From Chara braunii (lineage: Eukaryota > Streptophyta > Charophyceae > Charales > Characeae), in contig BFEA01000081.1 of the NCBI GenBank assembly GCA_003427395.1, positions 3,190,959 through 3,238,883 on the forward strand: a stretch of 47,925 nt of DNA, read 5' to 3'. The position numbers were made by a program, and so were the translations under genes. The notes beneath the pieces were generated by a model, which had not been told where the DNA came from, ran no database searches, and saw only the letters and a program-made list of their open reading frames with translations. The number at the start of each line of letters is the position of its first letter. Within the stretch, counting starts at the first letter, position 1. Below are positions 42,088 to 47,925 of the stretch, in pieces.

Positions 42088-42253
42088 GGGGCCAAGTCCC
42101 ACTAGCAGCGTTGAGCTACCTCAACGCCTGAATCTGGACGTGTTTGTGGAGACGTGCAGTTCAGGAAACTCAACACCATTTCTGCACATCTCCACAAACA
42201 CGTCCAGATTCAGGCGTTGAGGTAGCTCAACGCTGCTAGTGGGACTTGGCCCC
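42088..42253. mobile_element. 166-bp palindromic MITE, copy 2
   Basis: It has the same structure and orientation as 41704-41869 with few differences. CCCGG on each side, if the unit is trimmed to begin GGCCAAG, could be a 5-bp target duplication. The other copy lacks an exact one. The LINE fragment starts directly after it. Confidence 0.75.
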
Positions 42254-43638
42254 CGGCCTCCTTTGTTTTTCTAGGGGAAGCAGAGAACTTTAAAGTTGAA
42301 CCATTAATCAATGGTTGGGGTAGAGAGAAGTTGGGTCTAGCTGAATCAGTTCCGTTGATTAATTACAGACCAAAGGTTGGAGTAGCCGTCCAGGCAGCTT
42401 CTGTCCAAGACCCGCCAAAGTCAAAGGCCATCAGAAGGTTTCAGAAGGATAAGGGTAATGCAGCGGTAGTACCAGAGTGGCAAAAACAGTGGTCTGCTCT
42501 TAAACGTATACCTTCTCAGAAACACACACGCCAGTTTGATCTGGCAACAATCCCTGCAGGTCATGCCGACTGCCCTGTGGTTGGCAACTAAAGGCTTAGA
42601 CATCCCTGATAAGTGTGAAAGGTGTGACTGGGGATGGGAGTCTGCCAATCATCTATGGCTACTTTGCCCTTTGGCAGACCAACTGTGGGATTGGTGGAAC
42701 ACTTATTGGAAGGAGATAGCAGGTCAAGAGTTCCTATGGTCGGACAACTGGATTCTGTACGGAGCCACAACCGGTCCCATGAGTTTCGCAGGGGGCTGGG
42801 GGTATGTAGCCCTGGTGTGTCGTGGAGTCATCATGGACACAATTTGGTTGGCAAGGAAAGCTAAAGTCTTTCGACAGGAAGACACAGGCATCCATAAACA
42901 GATTGGTCTGGTAAAGGAGAACATTCGGCGAGCGATCCGGGCAGATTGGTATAAATGTCAAAAAGCCAAGGGAAATGGTACCCAGTGGTTCCGTAAAGCC
43001 TGGGCGAGAGGGGAAAAATTGGCTAAAGTCACCAACGAGGGCCGGGTATCTTTAGGCCCGTGGTTACTAGGTTCAAAGGCAGAGAGTTAGTAAGACACCG
43101 TCTACAGATAGGGACATAACTCCGGTTCGTTCTAGGTGCATGCTCCCTGGGTCTGCCCACCAGCCCATCCCCCGTCCGTTCCTAAGCTTGCAAAGACCTG
43201 TTGGAGAATGACAGTCTAATTGTTGCGGTTGCTTCGTATACACTCATTCCAGGGGATAAGCTTCTCCTGTTTGGGCACCTCCTGGGTTGGCAGGCTGTAG
43301 GAGTAGGAGCTAATTTTTATGGGCAGCCGACTTCTCAGGGCCCAGGGGCCCAAATATTCAGAGCGTCACACAGTCATTTTGGTTAAGTAATATTCTGACT
43401 GCAGTGCAGTCCCTTTTAATTGTGCTTCAAGAATGAATTTTGGAAAGAGCTCGGACATAGCTTGGGACGCTGGACCCGGTTTCCAGCAGTTAGTGTTGTT
43501 AGATCTTGAACAGTTGGTGCCTTTTCGAGCTTGGCTCGTAAGCTAAACTGGCTGAGGCTGCCAGGATAACTCCGGGTCGAATTGTGAGGTCCCCGGCCTC
43601 GTCCCAATCTTTTATGCAATATATTTCCAATCTTTCCC

Positions 43639-43672
<34 letters not shown>
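42254..43672 (+). mobile_element. 5'-truncated LINE, same family as 26383-33680, with poly(A)
   Basis: The coding part (to a stop at 43087) matches 32260-33066 of the larger LINE. It includes PLINYRPKVGVAVQ, the zinc-binding CERCDWGWESANHLWLLCP and WFRKAWARGEKL. One frameshift near 42535 separates two frames. A 3' untranslated region of 0.55 kb follows, with GGGACGCTGGACCCGG, and ends in about 33 A's. Its 5' end abuts the hairpin MITE. No target duplication was found. Confidence 0.8.
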
Positions 43673-43693
<21 letters not shown>

Positions 43694-43707
43694 GAAAAGA
43701 AAAGAAA
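43673..43707 (+). repeat. (GAAAA)n tract after the LINE tail
   Basis: Seven GAAAA-type units directly continue the poly(A), a common outgrowth of LINE tails. Confidence 0.85.
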
Positions 43708-43894
43708 ACGGTATTACATCGACTGAGATCAGGTACAAGAAAACTGTCTTAGTGCACACCTGCGAGTTCACATTCGGACTTTCCTGTGATGATTTGGACC
43801 CGGATCAGAGTCACATTCAGTTCAGGACGACCTAGTGTGAGTATACACTTAACAAAAAACAAAAAGAGAGTAGTTGGGAAAAAACGAATGGTAC
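43708..43894. other. Intron end region with a repeat terminus
   Basis: TAGTGTGAGTATACACTTA near 43832 matches the terminus family seen at 20490 and 39436. The donor of the exon on the minus strand begins at 43894. Confidence 0.45.
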
Positions 43895-43988
43895 CTTTGG
43901 AAGAACCATCAGCAAATGATGGGACGCAATGATGAGATGCTGGAAGCTTCCCACGGCCTTCTGTAGTGAAGCATACTCCGCACGTGAT
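43895..43988 (-). CDS. Probable internal exon of the same host gene
   Basis: On the minus strand a 94-bp segment begins after GATATAG and ends at CCAAAG before GTACCATT. Its translation (SRAEYASLQKAVGSFQHL, then HHLLMVLPK) is stop-free and not repetitive. It ends in phase 0, which matches the phase at which the exon at 39965 begins, so the two can be spliced across a 3.9-kb intron. It starts one base into a codon, so the upstream exon should end in phase 2. Protein family unknown. The acceptor lies next to CA repeats, which is unusual. Confidence 0.45.
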
Positions 43989-43995
43989 CTATATC

Positions 43996-44080
43996 GTACA
44001 CACACACACACACACGCACGCACATACACAAACACACACTTAGACACACACGCACACACATACATATATATATATATATT
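43996..44080 (+). repeat. (CA)n and (TA)n microsatellite
   Basis: CA and CGCA tracts run into a TA tract that leads into copy 2 of the hammerhead-bearing repeat. Confidence 0.9.
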
Positions 44081-44176
44081 GTCACAAAGAGAACTGCCCG
44101 GTAAAACCGTAGGCAGAGAGAGAGAAGAGGACAACAAACGAGGGGCTGTGACAAACTGTTTCGTCGGAGTTTCACC
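44081..44176 (-). repeat. Hammerhead-bearing repeat, copy 2 (truncated)
   Basis: It matches 40171-40285 but stops after stem II (GGTGAAACTCCGAC on the minus strand), so the CTGATGA box is lost to a TA repeat. GAAAC, the short stem III and GTC are intact. The distal hairpin has lost some pairs. Confidence 0.7.
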
Positions 44177-44215
44177 TATATATATCGTCAAACAGAGATA
44201 TATATAAATATTATA

Positions 44216-44700
44216 CTAGGCCGTTTTCCAGGGCGCCCGGGCACCCAAGTTGTGCCCGGAAACACGCCGGGGTGACCGGCCGGGCATGACCCCGGGCAGT
44301 GTCCCGGGAAGCCCCAGCGCAAAAAAAAATAAAAAAAAAATAAAAAAAAAAATGGAAAAATATATGTTGTGTAGAACTGCAATACAACCAACTTTTGGCT
44401 GAGGGTCACATCAGAATTCCTCACGGAACTGAAGAGAAAATAACAGAATCACACCAGGGCACCCCCCTTCAAACCCCTTTAGCCCCTTCAAAAATAATTT
44501 ATACCTCCCTTGCCCCCCCTTTAAAGCCAACACTCAGAAAAAGAAAAGAGCCCGGATTTGGGCTCCTCTCCGAGCGTGGAAAACCCCCACTGCCAATTTC
44601 TTTTTTTTTCTTTTTTTCTTTTTTCCCCCCCCTGCCCGGGTATCCCAGGCGTCACACCCCCCCCCCGCATCATCATGCCCGGTTGCTCGGCCGGTAATGA
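44216..44700. repeat. G+C-rich ends around an A-rich core, possible MITE
   Basis: The left part (44220-44320) is dense in GCCCGGG and CCGGGC words, and the right part (44625-44695) carries CCCGGGTATCCCAGGCG and GCCCGGTTGCTCGGCCGG. The middle has A and C tracts. The layout recalls the G+C-rich ends and A+T-rich core of the hAT-type element at 23656, but I could not align clean termini. Confidence 0.3.
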
Positions 44701-44902
44701 AAATCTTCATAGTAAATAAATTATATATAGAGAGAGTTTTCCATCTCGTGTGGGTGAGTGATAATCTACTTTGATTTTCGTCACACGAACCTTGAGGGCA
44801 GTGGTCGGTGGTCCCCACCACCTCAGAGGGGTATGAGTACTAGTTGGGCGGTCGTTGATGCTTCATCACAACCGGGGTTAAGGTAAGGTCGTTTAGCTTC
44901 GT

Positions 44903-45028
44903 GCTGAGTCAGTCGGTGAAACTCCGACGAAACAGTTTGTCACGGCCCCTCCCTCGTTTCTTGTTGTCCTCTTCTCCCTCTCCCTCCCTCTCTGCCTACG
45001 GTTTACCGTCGGCAACTCTGTTTGACAA
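44903..45028 (+). repeat. Hammerhead-bearing repeat, copy 3 (opposite strand)
   Basis: On the + strand GTCGG-TGAAACT-CCGAC-GAAAC-AGTTTGTC is intact, but the CTGATGA box reads CTGAGTCA, so the core is damaged. The CT-rich stretch and the CTGCCTACGG hairpin follow as in copy 1, ending GTTTGACAATAC. Confidence 0.7.
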
Positions 45029-45290
45029 TACGCGCCACCTAGAGATCTGCCGTTGGTCCCCCGGAGTGGCATTGAGCAGAGACTGATGATGTTCATAGGG
45101 GGAGGGGACCGGAGGGGAGGCACAGTGACTGGCCCATCGAAGAAGCTCGGTCCTGATGCTACAGGCTGACCGCTGCCCGGTATCGCCCACCTGCTGGTGG
45201 GTGCAGCTCCCGGATGTTCCCTCGTTGGAGGCTTGAGCACGGATGTGGCTGCTACGGGGTTCCCGGTAATACGTAATGACAATAAAAAAA
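45029..45290. other. Open, Pro-rich minus-strand frame; uncertain
   Basis: The minus strand is open for about 80 codons (ITGNPVAATSVLKPPTREH onward, then GPVTVPPLRSPPPMN). It lies upstream of the two probable exons on the same strand and could be another exon. No convincing pair of splice sites in the required phase was found. Confidence 0.2.
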
Positions 45291-45491
45291 GGCTTGAAAG
45301 GCCGTCCTGTCCAGATTTGACAGGTAATTGAATTGGTTGGGCTTAAAAGAATATTATACACATAGACAGATATATACACAAATATATATTTATACATAAA
45401 TAGATGTACACACACATATATGAATCGCAACAATATGTCAGACTCAATTCGTAAAACCACAAAAAAAAAAGGACATGCACCCTCGTGCAGA

Positions 45492-45625
45492 CAGTACAAT
45501 TTTTTTTTTTTTTTTTTTTTGGAGAACCACAAGGAATTTTATTGATCATATCAAAGGAAACAGGGGCCAGGAAACCCCACAACCATCTCGAGAAAAATAC
45601 TGGGGCCAAATACCCAGTACAATTT
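45492..45625 (-). mobile_element. Short retrocopy with AATAAA, poly(A) and 11-bp target duplication
   Basis: CAGTACAATTT occurs at 45492-45502 and 45615-45625. On the minus strand the insert ends ATGATCAATAAAATTCC, then 11 bases to about 20 A's. A polyadenylation signal at the right distance before a tail and a target duplication mark the 3' end of a reverse-transcribed mRNA or LINE-driven insertion of about 110 bp. No source gene is visible in the window. Confidence 0.7.
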
Positions 45626-45659
45626 GTCATTCCTGACTTCAGTCAAAGATTCAACACAC

Positions 45660-45795
45660 GTCCCGCCCCCCCCCCCCGCCCCTCCCCCTCCCCCTCCCCC
45701 TCCCCCTCCTCTTCCCTCCCTCCTCCCCATCTTTCCCCGCTGTCCGCCTTTCCCCTTCTCCCCCTCGCCTTCCTCCCCTCTCTCTCCTCCAAATG
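45660..45795 (+). repeat. C-rich polypyrimidine tract
   Basis: (CCCCCT)n is followed by TCC/CCTT-rich DNA. The minus strand is G-rich with several G5 runs and could form quadruplex structures. Pro- and Ser-coding frames here are not genes. Confidence 0.8.
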
Positions 45796-46065
45796 TCTGT
45801 AGGGGATAATGGGGACAGTGGGAATGACGCCTAAGACTGAGGGAGAAGCGGGGACAATCGTGGAAGACTGGTGTCTGGGAGACGCAAAGGCATGCTGCTA
45901 CGAACCGGGGCCCAGAGGAAGGGCATACGCTGGACTGAAGACAACTGCTACGAGCGGAGAGACCTTAGGGTTCAATGGTCTGAAGTGGAAAGGAAGGCAT
46001 CTGATACAATTCCAATACGGAAAGTGAACGTCTTGCTGTTCTACAGTCATCCTGCGGAGGGACTC
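45796..46065 (+). other. Short open frames, unrecognised
   Basis: Two overlapping + frames (45809-46027 and 45871-46104) are open for 72-77 codons and are not low-complexity, for example AQRKGIRWTEDNCYERRD. The longer one runs into the MITE at 46069. No motif or splice context supports either. Confidence 0.2.
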
Positions 46066-46068
46066 CTA

Positions 46069-46173
46069 CAGTCTTCCCCCGAATACAACGTACGGTCATT
46101 ATAGCTGAATTTAGACTGACAGATACCCCAGATTCAGCTATAATGACCGTACGTTGTATTCGGGGGAAGACTG
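46069..46173. mobile_element. Tc1/mariner- or pogo-like foldback MITE, TA-flanked, copy 2
   Basis: It starts CAGTCTTCCCCCGAATACAA and ends with the reverse complement, flanked by TA at 46067-46068 and 46174-46175. It has the same length as 19089-19193 and matches it at nearly all positions. The arms are closer to a perfect palindrome here. Confidence 0.75.
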
Positions 46174-46620
46174 TAGTAGGAAGAAGTTCAACAGCAATTT
46201 CGTCAAAACGGACATTTTATATTTTTTGAACCATTGGCAAATTGAAACCTACTTATTTGGCCCAAAAAATTATCACCTTTTATCTCCTGAGGGTCCATTT
46301 GGACTTAACTGAAGTTCAGGTACATCCAAGGGGGACCCCACACTGTCAGCTAAAATGGTGACATTTTCAGGGCCAAGCAAGGGAGGGGGGTTTAATTTCA
46401 TTCAAAACATGTAACATATCCGTTTTAACCGGATCCAGTGGCCCATAATAAAGTTTCCAAAAGCAAAAGAAGGGGTGGGGCTGCATCCCCAGACACGACC
46501 TTTCCGCGCTTGGAAAGCAAAGGAGCGGATGTTAACGTGGAGGCCCGATTCGGCCTCCAGCGCTGGCCAGATACATTGGCCATGCTTGGCGGGCGGGGGC
46601 CGTGGCCGATATTTGAATAA
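46174..46620. other. No gene recognised
   Basis: The sequence has mixed composition with short frames only, including GGAGGCCCGATTCGGCCTCC near 46540, a small inverted repeat. Confidence 0.4.
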
Positions 46621-46715
46621 GGTACTGGAGGCTTAAACCACCAGACAGTAAGTTTTGGCTCCGATCTATTGGTGGGGAGCAGCACCTGCTGGAAAACGGG
46701 TCCAGCGTCCCTTAC
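46621..46715 (-). repeat. Dispersed repeat shared with the LINE 3' region
   Basis: In reverse orientation GGGACGCTGGACCCGTTTTC and CCAGCAGGTG match 13329-13353 and 43466-43492. It continues into ACCAATAGAT, as in 14625-14653, and CTGGTGGTTTAAGCC. It is probably a truncated LINE 3' end or a SINE using the same end. Confidence 0.55.
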
Positions 46716-46952
46716 ATATATCATTGAATGAACAGAGTATCAATCCAAAAATCTCATATCGCCGTTGGCCTCTTCAGTCGTACAAAATGACCGCCAGAAC
46801 AAAGTGATTAACCTAGCATTTGCAGAAACATACTGGTATATTCAGAAGCCAACGGCGAAAGGTCTGCGGTTGATAAATGTCATTGGCGGCCCATTTTTCG
46901 TTCGACCTCTAATTCCGGCCTGCAGCCTATATATGTGAAAAATACTGGTGGT

Positions 46953-47114
46953 TCAAACGACCGGTACCTTTCCTTTCCCAGCCAATTTGCCGTTTCGCGC
47001 AAGTTAACACGGACTCACGGAGGCCGCACTCCCTCATGCACGTGCCAGATGCGCCGCCAAAACTCGGCGCGCAGAGCCCCCAGCCGATAGCTGGGAAAGG
47101 TACTCGCGGTTTGA
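46953..47114. mobile_element. Inverted-repeat element related to 33224-33433
   Basis: TCAAACGACCGGTACCTTTC on the left pairs with the right end (reverse complement TCAAACCGCGAGTACCTTTC). The core keeps CTCGGCGCGCAG and GATAGCTGGG. The upstream block 46750-46900 holds another inverted pair built on GCCGTTGGC and GCCAACGGC. Confidence 0.55.
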
Positions 47115-47147
47115 CAATAGAGTATAGGTTCTGGCAGTGCTAACTAT

Positions 47148-47269
47148 GGGCCTTGCTGCACTACTCTTGCAATGCACAAAAGACAAAAATCATGGCCGTG
47201 TATCTTTCCATATTCTACCGGAAGATTCACTCCCCTTTTGCACATTTCGAGAGCAGTGCAGGGAGGCCC
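47148..47269. mobile_element. GGGC-ended MITE with TAT flanks
   Basis: The 122-bp element starts GGGCCTTGCTGCACTACTC and ends GAGCAGTGCAGGGAGGCCC, with TAT on each side (47145-47147 and 47270-47272). The interior contains GTATCTTTCCATATTCTAC and GGAAGATTCACTC, as at 1361-1395. Confidence 0.75.
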
Positions 47270-47827
47270 TATCACTTCTCCAGATTCAGGTGTTTTAGGA
47301 TGTACAAAGGGGAGTATGGGAGTTCAGCTGGGGTGGCACACGAGTGAAAACAACGGCCTTGGCCTGCGGTGGCACATGAGTGGAAACAACAGCCTTGGCC
47401 TCCTTTTGGTTTCATTTGCTGGCTGGAGGTCGAGACCGTCCAGCACTTCACAACGACCCTTTTTTTTTTTTTTTTTTTTTTGGGTGGACAAAAGCTGCAG
47501 TCTGACCGGACCACCCTCAATTTTCCAAGCAGCGGTACTGGTCACGTTCAAGCTAGGCAAAATTTCAATTTTGGTTCATGTACTGGTCCCAGATATGTTT
47601 TCAAAGTAACTGTTGCGTCTTGCAGGCCACCACAACTTTCGCGGCTTGGCCGCTGGAGCGAAATGGTTGGCAGCACCAGCCAAAAGGAAGCCCACGCCTA
47701 TTCACGTTTCTTTCTTTTGGTGCACAGCAATCTTTCCAGCCCCAGAGACAAGTGCCTCGGAAGTACTGGTCGTTTGAAGAGCCGAGTCCTATTCCATTCA
47801 GGAGGTTGTTTGCCATGAACAGGTCCA

Positions 47828-47828
<1 letters not shown>
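47270..47828. other. No gene recognised; one T-run
   Basis: A direct repeat of TGGCACACGAGTG/TGGCACATGAGTG with GAAACAACNGCCTTGGCCT lies at 47333-47402. A run of about 22 T's lies at 47459-47480. Frames on both strands cross the T-run. A word resembling the 33290 region (ATGGTTGGCAGCACCAGCCA) appears near 47663. Confidence 0.4.
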
Positions 47829-47918
<90 letters not shown>

Positions 47919-47925
47919 CTCTCTC
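47829..47925 (+). repeat. (CT)n(CA)n(CT)n microsatellite at the window end
   Basis: A CT tract of about 40 bp is followed by a CA tract of about 44 bp and the start of another CT tract, continuing past the window. Confidence 0.95.

Noticed and set aside
45660-45809. Pro/Ser-rich frames
   Set aside because: They arise from the C-rich polypyrimidine tract.

Overview
The window is a repeat-dominated stretch of a eukaryotic nuclear genome. It comes from a draft assembly, since two runs of N interrupt it (13373-13512 and 34021-34769). I see no bacterial-style operons, rRNA genes, convincing tRNA genes or CRISPR arrays. The retroelement mix is a DIRS-type element with an antiparallel tyrosine recombinase, a Penelope-like element with an N-terminal GIY-YIG domain, and L1-type LINEs with the C-terminal zinc-binding domain common in plants. 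This suggests the green lineage, perhaps an alga or charophyte. That is inference from element families, not proof.

Layout. 1-1900: homopolymer-rich sequence with palindromic hairpin repeats and no gene. 1940-7440: a decayed DIRS-like retrotransposon. Its recombinase reads + (2646-3767) and its ORF1 and pol read - (7016-3693), so recombinase and pol converge tail to tail. 7440-9840: GA-rich DNA and a tandem duplication of about 0.8 kb. 9960-13240: unassigned sequence with degenerate coding-like frames. 13300-14650: a truncated LINE next to an assembly gap, then GGGC-ended MITEs. 14654-19081: a Penelope-like element on the minus strand, bounded by 81-bp direct repeats. 19089-20510: MITE-like palindromes. 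20510-23100: nothing recognised. 23131-25573: degenerate minus-strand coding sequence including a reverse-transcriptase remnant, with a hAT-type MITE at 23656-23950. 26383-33680: an essentially full-length but dead LINE with a target-site duplication and a poly(A) tail. 33692-39400: minisatellites and microsatellites around a 749-bp gap. 39625-44000: two probable exons of one unrecognised host gene on the minus strand, separated by a 3.9-kb intron full of repeats. These include a hammerhead-ribozyme-like repeat, nested hairpin MITEs and two LINE 3' fragments. 44000-47925: more copies of these repeats, a short poly(A) retrocopy and microsatellites.

No element looks autonomous today. Every retroelement reading frame carries nonsense codons or frameshifts. 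The most interesting items are the hammerhead-like core in a dispersed repeat (40171-40285, with relatives at 44081-44176 and 44903-45028), the Penelope-like element whose zinc-knuckle/coiled-coil ORF sits in the same frame as its GIY-YIG and RT domains, the antiparallel overlap in the DIRS element, and the stacked hairpins at 41704-42253.
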